A stretch of 64,000 bases of DNA from positions 3,162,001 to 3,226,000 of the forward strand of contig NZ_CP060711.1 of the NCBI RefSeq assembly GCF_014395425.1. The letters run 5' to 3'. Below, piece after piece: positions 57,609-64,000 of the stretch. The notes under the pieces are model-generated. The model did not search any database, was not told the DNA's origin, and worked only from the letters and a program-made list of their open reading frames with translations. This DNA comes from Thermomonas brevis (GTDB taxonomy: Bacteria > Pseudomonadota > Gammaproteobacteria > Xanthomonadales > Xanthomonadaceae). Positions within the stretch are counted from its first letter, which is position 1. The number at the start of each line of letters is the position of its first letter. The position numbers and the translations under genes are program-made.

Positions 57609-58145
57609 ATGGGCATCGAAATCGAACGCAAGTTCCTGCCGGTCAACGACGCTTGGCGCGCCGTCGCGCACAGGGTCGTGCCGATGGCGCAGGGCTATCT
57701 CAACGACCTCGCGCTGGTCGATTCCGGCGCGATGCAGGCGTCGGTGCGGGTGCGCATCGAGGGCGAGGCCGCCTTCCTCAACATCAAGTCGCGCGAGCTG
57801 GGCGCGAGCCGGCAGGAGTTCGAATATCCCGTCCCGGTGGCGGACGCGCAGGCGCTGCTGAAGCTGTGCGTGGGCGGGCTGATCGAGAAGAACCGCCATT
57901 ACGTCGAACACGCCGGCCATCTGTGGGAAGTGGACGAGTTCCTCGGCGACAACGCCGGGCTGGTGGTGGCGGAGATCGAGCTGGACGCCACCGACGAAGC
58001 TTTCGCGAAACCGGATTGGGCCGGCGCGGAAGCCACCCACGCGCAGCGCTACTACAATCTGGCCCTGGCCTCGCGCCCGTACTCGCAATGGCGCGAGGAC
58101 GAGCGATTGGCGCTGGACTTGAAGGAAGAACAGGGATGCTGCTGA
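57609..58145 (+). CDS. CYTH-domain protein (class IV cyclase / triphosphatase fold)
   Basis: 178 residues. The ExExK signature EIERKFLP is at residues 4-11. Further conserved charged strands are ASVRVRIEGEAAFLNIKS, SRQEFEYPVPV, EKNRHYVEHAGHLWEVDEFLG and VVAEIELDATDE. The triphosphate tunnel metalloenzyme fold is clear; members include adenylate cyclase, thiamine triphosphatase and inorganic triphosphatase. The short single-domain type without CHAD is most often a triphosphatase. It starts 2 bases after rlmD and overlaps nagZ by 10 bases. Confidence 0.82.
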   Translation: MGIEIERKFLPVNDAWRAVAHRVVPMAQGYLNDLALVDSGAMQASVRVRIEGEAAFLNIKSRELGASRQEFEYPVPVADAQALLKLCVGGLIEKNRHYVEHAGHLWEVDEFLGDNAGLVVAEIELDATDEAFAKPDWAGAEATHAQRYYNLALASRPYSQWREDERLALDLKEEQGCC

Positions 58146-59188
58146 TCGGCGTTGCCGGACACGAACTCACCGCGCGCGAGCGCGACTGGCTGCGGCACGA
58201 CGCCTGCGCCGGCGTCACCCTGTTCGCGCGCAATTTCGCTTCGCGCGCGCAGGTGGCCGAGCTGTCGCAGGCGATCCGCGAGGCGGCATCGCGGCCGGTG
58301 CTGCTCGCGGTGGACCAGGAAGGCGGGCGCGTGCAGCGCTTCCGCGAAGGCTACAGCGCGCTGCCGCCGCTGCACGGTTTCGACGCGCTGTACCGGCGCG
58401 ACGCGGACGCCGCGTTGTCGCTGGCGCGCGAACATGCGTGGCTGATGGCGAGCGAAGTGCGCGCCAGTGGCGTGGATCTGAGCTTCGCGCCGGTGGTGGA
58501 CCTGGCGCGCGGCAACCGCGCCGTCGGCGACCGCGCGTTCTCGCCCGATCCGCAGGCGGTGGCGGCGTTCGCCCGCGCCTACGTCGAAGGCATGCACGAG
58601 GCCGGCATGGCCGCCACGCTCAAGCATTTCCCCGGTCACGGTTCTGTGCTGGAAGACACCCACCACGACGCGGCCGTCGATCCGCGCACGCTGGAAGAAC
58701 TGCGCACGCTCGACCTTGTGCCGTTCGCCGCCGGGATCGACGCCGGCGCGGACGCGGTGATGATGGCGCACGTCGTCTATCCGCAGATCGCGCCGGAACC
58801 GGCGGGCTGCTCGGCGCGCTGGATCGGCGACATCCTGCGAAACGAGATGGGCTTCCGCGGCGTGGTGTTCTCCGACGACATCGGCATGGCCGCCGCCGGT
58901 GCGGTGGGCGGCATCAAGGCCCGCATCGACGCGCATCTGGATGCCGGCTGCGACGTGGTGCTGGTGTCGCAACCGACGCAGGTGGAAGAGGCGCTGGCGG
59001 CGGTCGAAGGCCGCGCGCTCAACACGATGGCGCTGATCGGCCTGATCGGGCGCGGCCCGCTGGGCTGGGACGGACTGTTGGCGGATGCGCGCCGTGTCGA
59101 CGCGCAATCGAAATTGGAAGGCATACGCGCCCCGGCGCTGGAGATCGGCGTGCAGTCCGGCGCGAACAACATGGGAGATGTGGCATGA
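58136..59188 (+). CDS. nagZ: Beta-N-acetylglucosaminidase (peptidoglycan recycling)
   Basis: 350 residues from ATG 58136. Glycoside hydrolase family 3, short cytoplasmic NagZ: LLIGVAGHELTARERDWL, AVDQEGGRVQRFREG near residue 60, and KHFPGHGSVLEDTHHDAAVD near 162 with the general acid-base histidine. The nucleophile aspartate is in VVFSDDIGMAAAG near 245. Removes GlcNAc from anhydro-muropeptides. Overlaps CYTH and hypoxanthine phosphoribosyltransferase genes on either side; the sequence resembles the pseudomonad-xanthomonad neighbourhood of nagZ and a nucleoside phosphorylase. Confidence 0.93.
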   Translation: MLLIGVAGHELTARERDWLRHDACAGVTLFARNFASRAQVAELSQAIREAASRPVLLAVDQEGGRVQRFREGYSALPPLHGFDALYRRDADAALSLAREHAWLMASEVRASGVDLSFAPVVDLARGNRAVGDRAFSPDPQAVAAFARAYVEGMHEAGMAATLKHFPGHGSVLEDTHHDAAVDPRTLEELRTLDLVPFAAGIDAGADAVMMAHVVYPQIAPEPAGCSARWIGDILRNEMGFRGVVFSDDIGMAAAGAVGGIKARIDAHLDAGCDVVLVSQPTQVEEALAAVEGRALNTMALIGLIGRGPLGWDGLLADARRVDAQSKLEGIRAPALEIGVQSGANNMGDVA

Positions 59189-59742
59189 CCGCACCGAAAC
59201 TGGCCGATGCGCTGGCCACCGCGCAGGTGGTGTTCGACAAGGCCACGCTGGAAGCGGCGATCGAACGCATGGCCGGCGAGATCCGCCCGGCCTACGACGA
59301 CGGCGAAGTCCCGCTGTACATCACGGTGATGAACGGCGGGCTGCCGTTCGCCGCGCAGCTGGCGTTCGCGCTGGGCGAGCGTGGACTCGACCTGGAGTTC
59401 GATTACCTGCACGCCACTCGCTATCGCGGCCAGACCAGCGGGTCGGGCCTGGCCTGGCTGCACCGCCCGGCCACCTCGATGCAGGGGCGCAAGGTGCTGC
59501 TGGCCGATGACATCCTGGACGAGGGCCACACCCTGCTGGCGGTGAGGCACTGGTGCGAGGACCAGGGCGCGGCCGAGGTGCGCATCGCGGTGCTGGCCGA
59601 GAAGGTGCACGACCGTTGCGTCGAAGGCATCTGCGCCGACCACGTGGGCGTGCGGGTGCCGGATGCGTACGTGTTCGGCTACGGGATGGATTACTACGAG
59701 CAGGGGCGCAATCTGCCGGCGATTTACGCGTTGGGGGATTGA
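59185..59742 (+). CDS. hpt: Hypoxanthine/guanine phosphoribosyltransferase
   Basis: 185 residues from an ATG overlapping the nagZ stop. Type I phosphoribosyltransferase: YITVMNGGLPFAAQLAFAL near residue 45 (pyrophosphate loop), YRGQTSGSGLAWL near 80 and the PRPP loop VLLADDILDEGHTLLA near 103, with the aromatic VFGYGMDYYEQGRNLPAIYA near the C-terminus that stacks on the purine. Salvages hypoxanthine, which is the base released by the methylthioinosine phosphorylase of the next gene, so the pair makes metabolic sense. Confidence 0.88.
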   Translation: MTAPKLADALATAQVVFDKATLEAAIERMAGEIRPAYDDGEVPLYITVMNGGLPFAAQLAFALGERGLDLEFDYLHATRYRGQTSGSGLAWLHRPATSMQGRKVLLADDILDEGHTLLAVRHWCEDQGAAEVRIAVLAEKVHDRCVEGICADHVGVRVPDAYVFGYGMDYYEQGRNLPAIYALGD

Positions 59743-59747
59743 GTTTC

Positions 59748-59872
59748 CACTCCCTCCCTTTCGCGCAGCGAAGGGGAGGGTTGGGGAGGGGTGCTTTTCG
59801 GCGTTCCGCGAAGAGCGACCCCCTCCCAACCTCCCCCTGTGCTACGCACAAGGGGAGGAGCTGAGCAGGAGC
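59748..59872. repeat. Intergenic hairpin repeat (hpt-mtnP)
   Basis: A GGGGAGG-rich arm (GAAGGGGAGGGTTGGGGAGG near 59770-59789) faces a CCCCTCCC arm (CCCCCTCCCAACCTCCCC near 59819-59836), with smaller hairpins CTTTCGCGCAGCGAAGG and CTTGTGCGTAG-type inside. Related in style to the elements at 5481 and 42084 (CTCCCC/GGGGAG arms) but not identical. It ends just before the mtnP start. Confidence 0.7.
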
Positions 59873-59877
59873 ATGCA

Positions 59878-60627
59878 ATGACTATTGAACTTGCCGTCAT
59901 CGGCGGCACCGGCGTCTACGCGCTGGGCGAACTGGCCGACGTCGAAACCCACCAGCCGGTCACGCCCTACGGCGCGCCGTCCGGCCCGGTGCGCATCGGC
60001 ACCTATGCGGGCAAGCGCGTGGCCTTCCTGGCCCGCCACGGCGAGGGCCATTCGCTGCCGCCGCACAGGATCAACTACCGCGCCAACCTCGCTGCGCTGA
60101 AGGCGCTGGGTGCGACCCGCGTGCTGGCGCTGAACACCGTCGGCGGCATCACCGAGCGCTTCGGTCCGCGCGTGCTGGCCTGCCCGGACCAGCTCATCGA
60201 CTACACCTGGGGCCGCATTTCGACGCTGTGCGAGGAGCCGGGCAGCGAAGTGCTGCACGTCGATTTCGGCGATCCCTACACGCAGGCGCTGCGCAAGCAG
60301 GTCATCGCCGCCGCGGTAGGCGCGGGCATCGCGATGGCCGTCGGTGGCTGCTACGGCGCGACGCAGGGGCCGCGACTGGAAACCAAGGCCGAAATCGCGT
60401 GCATGCGCCGCGACGGCTGCGACCTGGTCGGCATGACCGGCATGCCGGAGGCCGGACTGGCGCGCGAGCTGGGGCTGGACTACGCCTGCCTCGCCATCGT
60501 CGCCAACTGGGCGGCGGGCGCGGGGCCGAATCCGGACGAAGTCATCACCCTGCAGGACGTGCTGGACAACGTGGCGGCGGCGATGGACGACGCGGCGCGC
60601 CTGCTGCGGGCGCTGCTGGGCGGATGA
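59878..60627 (+). CDS. mtnP: S-methyl-5'-thioinosine phosphorylase
   Basis: 249 residues. Trimeric purine nucleoside phosphorylase/MTA phosphorylase family: AVIGGTGVYALGE at the N-terminus (phosphate loop), FLARHGEGHSLPPHRINYRAN near residue 52, LALNTVGGITERFGPR near 85, and GGCYGATQGPRLETKAEI near 150, GMTGMPEA near 190. In Pseudomonas the homologue prefers methylthioinosine, made from methylthioadenosine by a deaminase. Products are methylthioribose 1-phosphate and hypoxanthine. Full length. Downstream of hpt, upstream of an FAD monooxygenase with 4-base overlap. Confidence 0.88.
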   Translation: MTIELAVIGGTGVYALGELADVETHQPVTPYGAPSGPVRIGTYAGKRVAFLARHGEGHSLPPHRINYRANLAALKALGATRVLALNTVGGITERFGPRVLACPDQLIDYTWGRISTLCEEPGSEVLHVDFGDPYTQALRKQVIAAAVGAGIAMAVGGCYGATQGPRLETKAEIACMRRDGCDLVGMTGMPEAGLARELGLDYACLAIVANWAAGAGPNPDEVITLQDVLDNVAAAMDDAARLLRALLGG

Positions 60628-61877
60628 CGCGCCGCCTGCGCGTCGCCGTCGTCGGCTACGGCAGCGGCGGGCAGGCCCTCGCGCTGGCGCTGGCGCGGGA
60701 CGGCCACGACGTCGAGGTGTTCGAGCGCGTGCCGGCGCCCGGCCCGGTCGGCGCGGGCTTCCTGCTGCAACCGACCGGCTTGCAAGCGCTGTGGCGGCTG
60801 GGGTTGCTGGACGATGCGCGCGCGCTCGGCGTGCCAGTGGCACGGCTGTATGGCGAGACGCCCGAGGGACGCGGCGTCATGGACATGCGCTACGCCGACC
60901 TCGATCCGCGCCTGACCGGATTGGGCATGCAGCGCGGCGCGTTGTTCGCGCTGTTGCATGCGGCCATAAGCCGCGAGTCCGGTATCCGGCTGCACGCCGG
61001 CTGCGCCATCGCCGAACTGGATTGCGACGGCGGCCGCCTGCGCGACGCACAGGGCCGCTGGCACGGGCCGTTCGACGTGCTGGCGGTGGCCGATGGCTCG
61101 GCTTCAACGCTGCGCTGTGCGGTCACCGGCATGCGCATCGACAAACCTTATCCCTGGGGCGCGCTGTGGTGCCTGCTGCCGGAAAGCGACTGGCCGTGGC
61201 GCGACGAACTGCGCCAGCGCTACCGCCGCGCCCGGCAGATGGCCGGCATGCTGCCGGTGGGGCGGATGCCGGGTGAGACGGCGCGCAAGCTGAGCTTCTT
61301 CTGGAGCCTGCCGGTGGCCGGCTTCGAGGCGTGGCGCGATGCAGGCCGCGAGGCCTGGCTGCGTGCGCTGGAGGCGCTGTGGCCGCAGGCACACGGGCAA
61401 CTGGGCGATGCGTTCGACGTCGGCGTGCTGGCGCGCGCCGCCTACCGCGACGCCATTCCGCAGCGCTGGTGGCGCGGGCGCGCGGTGCTGCTGGGCGATG
61501 CCGCGCACGCGATGAGCCCGCAGCTGGGGCAGGGCGTCAACATGGCGCTGGTGGACGCGCTGGCGCTGGCGGCGCGATTGCGCGAAGCGGCGTCGACCGA
61601 GGCGGCCTTCGACGCCTACCAGCGCGAGCGCCGCGCGCATCTGGCCGCCTACCACCGCTACAGCCGCTGGCTGACGCCGCTGTTCCAGTCGGAGCGCGAC
61701 CGCGTCGCCGCGCTGCGCGACCTGGCGTTCCTGCCGGCGGGCCGATTGCCGCTGGCGCGCGGGCACATGCTGCGGGTGCTGACCGGCGTGCAGCACGGCT
61801 GGTGGGGACGCTATCCGCTGGAGGCGGGCTTCGTGGCCGCGCTCGAACGCGCATCGCCTGCCGACCTTCCGGAATGA
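60624..61877 (+). CDS. FAD-dependent monooxygenase-like oxidoreductase
   Basis: 417 residues from an ATG overlapping mtnP. PHBH-fold flavoprotein: [20 protein letters not shown] near residue 7 (a Gly-rich loop somewhat different from GxGxxG) with VEVFER after it, [14 protein letters not shown] near 157, and [20 protein letters not shown] near 290, which binds the FAD pyrophosphate and ribose. An extended C-terminal helical region follows. Substrate unknown; an aromatic hydroxylase, ubiquinone hydroxylase or salicylate type would fit. Coupled to mtnP by translation, perhaps only by position. Confidence 0.82.
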   Translation: MTRRLRVAVVGYGSGGQALALALARDGHDVEVFERVPAPGPVGAGFLLQPTGLQALWRLGLLDDARALGVPVARLYGETPEGRGVMDMRYADLDPRLTGLGMQRGALFALLHAAISRESGIRLHAGCAIAELDCDGGRLRDAQGRWHGPFDVLAVADGSASTLRCAVTGMRIDKPYPWGALWCLLPESDWPWRDELRQRYRRARQMAGMLPVGRMPGETARKLSFFWSLPVAGFEAWRDAGREAWLRALEALWPQAHGQLGDAFDVGVLARAAYRDAIPQRWWRGRAVLLGDAAHAMSPQLGQGVNMALVDALALAARLREAASTEAAFDAYQRERRAHLAAYHRYSRWLTPLFQSERDRVAALRDLAFLPAGRLPLARGHMLRVLTGVQHGWWGRYPLEAGFVAALERASPADLPE

Positions 61878-61995
61878 AAGCGGGCGTTGCGCGCGCCCGC
61901 GGTTGTTGCATACTCGCGCGTGCCGCCGCAGCCGCGGCGGTGCAGTCCGCAATCCGGCCCCATCACACACGCATTCGCAAGAGGTCTTCGCATCC

Positions 61996-62202
61996 ATGCA
62001 GTACGGCACCGTGAAGTGGTTCAACGACGCCAAGGGTTTCGGTTTCATCGCGCCCGAGGACGGCAGCGCAGACGTGTTCGTGCACTTCTCCGCGATCGAC
62101 AGCAAGGGCTTCCGCAGCCTGCAGGAAGGGCAGCGGGTCAGCTACGAAGTGCAGCAGGGCGCCAAGGGCGCACAGGCGGCGGGCGTCAAGCCGGTCGTCT
62201 GA
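61996..62202 (+). CDS. cspA: Cold-shock protein
   Basis: 68 residues, single OB-fold cold-shock domain. [20 protein letters not shown] carries RNP1 (KGFGFI) and VFVHFSAI carries RNP2. A nucleic-acid-binding chaperone; several copies per genome are usual. A 118-base leader lies upstream of it, and a strong terminator follows 41 bases after the stop. The C-terminal end (QAAGVKPVV) replaces the usual PQAANV motif. Confidence 0.93.
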   Translation: MQYGTVKWFNDAKGFGFIAPEDGSADVFVHFSAIDSKGFRSLQEGQRVSYEVQQGAKGAQAAGVKPVV

Positions 62203-62242
62203 GAACTCGCCTGCAGCCGGCGGCCAGCGCCGCAGGATTCCG

Positions 62243-62270
62243 AACCCCGCGCATCGCGCGGGGTTTTTTT
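62243..62270 (+). terminator. Terminator after cspA
   Basis: A perfect 10-base stem AACCCCGCGC / GCGCGGGGTT with an ATC loop, followed by a run of seven Ts. A classic intrinsic terminator on the plus strand. Confidence 0.92.
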
Positions 62271-62400
62271 GTGCCGGCTCCCGCGGCTGGCGTCTGTGGT
62301 GTGGCTCCGGCGATGGTGAAAATATCCTTCGATGCGCCCAGTGTCGTCATCGGCAGCCGGGCGATGTCCGGACTGCCGTTCCGGCCGTGGCCGACGGGAC

Positions 62401-62433
62401 AAAAAACAAGGCCCGCCGGTGAGGGCGGGCCTT
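62401..62433 (-). terminator. Terminator after alanine-rich lipoprotein gene 2
   Basis: On the minus strand AAGGCCCGCC / GGCGGGCCTT (62433-62408; 6-base loop) is followed by GTTTTTT. It shares the AAGGCCCGC stem with the terminator at 51378, which suggests that gene and terminator were duplicated together. Confidence 0.88.
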
Positions 62434-62459
62434 GCGGGTGTCGCTTGTGCAGCCTGGAA

Positions 62460-62819
62460 TTACTTCTTGGCGGCTTCTTCGACCTTGGCGGCGCCATCCT
62501 TCACGGCGCCAGCGGCGTCGGCGGCGGCGTCCTTGACGGCGTCGGTCGCGGTGGCGGCAGCGTCGGTGGTCGCGGCGGCAGCGGCGTCGCCAGCGGCAGC
62601 GGCGGCGTCGCCGGCAGCAGCGGCGGCATCGCCAGCGGCGTCGGCGGCGGTGGCAGCGGCGTCGCCGGCGTTGTCGGCGGCGGTCGCGGCGGCGTCGGCG
62701 GCCTGGGCGGTGGCGGCGGCGGCGTCAGCAGCGGCGTCGGCGGCCGGGGCTTCTTCCTTCTTGCAGGCCGACAGAGCGAGGACGCCAGCGGCGAGGAGCG
62801 CGAAAAGCTTGGTGTTCAT
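62460..62819 (-). CDS. Alanine-rich lipoprotein 2
   Basis: 119 residues from ATG 62819 with AGGAGAT upstream. Lipobox LSAC (Cys19), KKEEAPA after it, then Ala-rich repeats of the ADAAA/GDAAAAA type with Asp at regular spacing, ending VEEAAKK. More than half of the residues are alanine. The repeat unit GDAAAAA occurs several times in tandem at the DNA level, so length may vary between strains. Paralogue of 51436 and 63027. Outer-membrane anchored, probably helical coiled coil. Confidence 0.8.
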   Translation of the reverse strand: MNTKLFALLAAGVLALSACKKEEAPAADAAADAAAATAQAADAAATAADNAGDAAATAADAAGDAAAAAGDAAAAAGDAAAAATTDAAATATDAVKDAAADAAGAVKDGAAKVEEAAKK

Positions 62820-62951
62820 GGAAATCTCCTGAGGGGTTGACTGAAATGCAACTAGGATGGGATCAGACAACGCCAGTGCGCTTAGCGATCCGGCACGGGC
62901 CGGCGGGTCGTTCACTGACTCGTAGCAATTCCGGCGATGCGCCGGAACACG

Positions 62952-62980
62952 AAAAAGCCGCCGGGACACCGACGGCTTTT
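62952..62980 (-). terminator. Terminator between lipoprotein genes 3 and 2
   Basis: AAAAGCCGCCG / CGACGGCTTTT, an 11-base stem with one mismatch and a 6-base loop (GGACAC), flanked by A's on one side and T's on the other. It lies 46 bases after the stop of lipoprotein 3 on the minus strand and can work in both directions. Confidence 0.75.
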
Positions 62981-63026
62981 CCGATTTTGGCGTAACGATT
63001 CGGCGAAATGTGCTCCGCCGTCTCGA

Positions 63027-63338
63027 TTACTTCTTGGCTTCTTCAGCCGTGGTCGCAGCCTGCTCGGCGGAGTCGGCGGCAGCCTGGGCCTCGGCCGGGG
63101 CGGCAGCGGCGTCGGCCGGAGCAGCGGCGGCGTCGGCCGAAGCGGCAGCGGCGTCGGCCGAAGCGGCGGCGGCGTCAGCCGAAGCGTCGGCAGCCTGGGC
63201 GGCGGAGTCGGCAGCGGCCTGGGCGTCGGCAGCCGGAGCTTCGGCGGCAGCAGCAGCGTCGGCAGCCGGCTCGGACTTGCTGCACGCGGTCAGGGCCAGG
63301 CCCAGCGCCATCGCCAGCAGGATCTTGTTGATCGACAT
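63027..63338 (-). CDS. Alanine-rich lipoprotein 3
   Basis: 103 residues from ATG 63338 with GAGGAAA upstream. Lipobox LTAC (Cys19), KSEPAADAAAAAE, then tandem ASADAAA and APADAAA units, ending EQAATTAEEAKK. Same architecture as the two other Ala-rich lipoproteins: signal peptide, Cys at the same place, Ala-zipper-like helix, terminal Lys-Lys. Monocistronic by position, with its own terminator. Confidence 0.8.
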   Translation of the reverse strand: MSINKILLAMALGLALTACSKSEPAADAAAAAEAPAADAQAAADSAAQAADASADAAAASADAAAASADAAAAPADAAAAPAEAQAAADSAEQAATTAEEAKK

Positions 63339-63463
63339 GATACGGTTTCCTCGTCGTTAAAATTCTGGAGCAACGCAGAAAATGCGTGCCCCACCATGAT
63401 GACAAGCCGTAGCCGCGTGTCAAGCGGTTGGCCGGATTTTTTTTGTTCGGGCGTTGAATGCCC

Positions 63464-64000
63464 TTATGCCAGTTCGATCGCGACCGCAGTCGCCTCGCCC
63501 CCGCCGATGCACAGGGAGGCCACGCCGCGCTTGCCGCCGCGGGCCTGCAGGGCGTGGATCAGGGTCACCAGCAGGCGGGCGCCGGAGGCGCCGATCGGGT
63601 GGCCCAGCGCCAGCGCGCCGCCGTTCACGTTCAGCTTGTCGTGCGGGATGCCGAGGTCGGTCATCGGTGCCATCGCCACGCAGGCGAAGGCTTCGTTGAC
63701 CTCGAACAGGTCCACGTCGGCCACGCTCCAGCCGGCCTTGTCCAGCACGTTCTTCAGCGCGGCGACCGGGGCAGTGGTGAACCATTCCGGCGCCTGCGCA
63801 TGGGTGGCGTGGGCGACGATGCGGGCCAGCGGCCTGGCGCCGGCGGCCGCGGCGGCTTCGGCCGACATCACCACCAGCGCGGCGGCGCCGTCGGAAATCT
63901 TGGAGGACGAGGCGGCGGTCAGCACGCCGTCCTTGCCGAACGCCGCACGCAGTTCGGGAATCTTGTTGAGGTCGATCTTGCCGGGCTCCTCGTCCTTGCC
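63464..64000 (-). CDS. Acetyl-CoA acetyltransferase/thiolase, 3' part (start outside window)
   Basis: C-terminal 178 residues of a thiolase; the frame runs open to position 64000, so the start lies further right. NEAFACVAMAPMTDLG, VNVNGGALALGHPIGASGAR with the catalytic histidine (NGGALALGHPIGASG), and LCIGGGEATAVAIELA with the catalytic cysteine are thiolase signatures. It could be an acetoacetyl-CoA thiolase, which would complete leucine degradation from acetoacetate, or a beta-oxidation or polyhydroxybutyrate thiolase; the missing N-terminal half prevents choosing. Confidence 0.9.
   Translation of the reverse strand, partial: GKDEEPGKIDLNKIPELRAAFGKDGVLTAASSSKISDGAAALVVMSAEAAAAAGARPLARIVAHATHAQAPEWFTTAPVAALKNVLDKAGWSVADVDLFEVNEAFACVAMAPMTDLGIPHDKLNVNGGALALGHPIGASGARLLVTLIHALQARGGKRGVASLCIGGGEATAVAIELA

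Noticed and set aside
62460..63340. Possible CRISPR or tandem-repeat array
   Set aside because: The repeats are multiples of three, code for Ala/Asp units and lie inside two lipoprotein genes; no equal-length spacers are present.

Overview
The window is a dense, GC-rich (roughly 70%) bacterial chromosome segment with no sign of plasmid or phage replication genes. It carries an N-acetylornithine carbamoyltransferase, an acetylcitrulline deacetylase and a fused acetylglutamate synthase-kinase, the arginine route described for Xanthomonas and relatives. HisIE, HisB and the long-form HisG are of gammaproteobacterial type, and intergenic REP-like palindromes are frequent. Together these point to a member of the Xanthomonadaceae/Lysobacteraceae (Lysobacter, Luteimonas, Thermomonas or Pseudoxanthomonas type). 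The genus is an inference.

Layout. 1-9.7 kb (+): arginine and proline synthesis, argF'(partial)-argG-argE'-argB/A-argC-argH-yciI-like-proB-proA. 9.7-11.5 kb (-): flagellar stator motA-motB behind a sigma-28-like promoter, then tRNA-Pro(CGG). 11.9-15.2 kb (+): hisS overlapping an enlarged histidine/aromatic ammonia-lyase. 15.3-22.8 kb (+): the complete histidine operon, trpR-like-hisG-D-C-B-H-A-F-IE, almost every junction overlapping. 22.9-27.3 kb: a membrane diguanylate cyclase diverging from a secreted phosphoesterase with a thioredoxin-like tail. 27.3-34.0 kb (-): methionine salvage mtnB-mtnD-mtnC plus an EamA transporter, a class II aldolase and two paralogous APC permeases. 34.2-39.8 kb: a Nudix protein, serA (-), D-2-hydroxyglutarate dehydrogenase, DUF2388 and DUF4105 proteins. 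39.8-42.7 kb (-): two GNATs, the EF-P paralogue EfpL, a small membrane protein and an SDR.

42.7-56.2 kb (mostly -) holds leucine/isovalerate catabolism in two pieces: crotonase, VOC protein, MCC alpha subunit, HMG-CoA lyase and a coupled GGDEF-EAL protein, then MCC beta subunit about 6 kb away. Between them lie feoA-feoB-Cys-rich peptide with a Fur-like box, an alanine-rich lipoprotein, a zinc-ribbon protein, a bactofilin, an O-methyltransferase and a TetR regulator. 56.2-62.2 kb (+): rlmD, CYTH protein, nagZ, hypoxanthine phosphoribosyltransferase, methylthioinosine phosphorylase, FAD monooxygenase and a cold-shock protein. 62.4-64 kb (-): two more alanine-rich lipoproteins and the C-terminal part of a thiolase.

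How the parts fit. MtnP (59.9 kb) and MtnB/C/D (28-30 kb) belong to one methylthioadenosine salvage route although about 30 kb apart. SerA and the D-2-hydroxyglutarate dehydrogenase are a known thermodynamic couple. MCC, crotonase, HMG-CoA lyase and possibly the thiolase take leucine carbon to acetyl-CoA. The least explained items are the phosphoesterase-thioredoxin fusion, the enlarged ammonia-lyase, the three alanine-rich lipoproteins ending in Lys-Lys, the aldolase next to mtnB, and long inverted repeats that supply stop codons to neighbouring genes.
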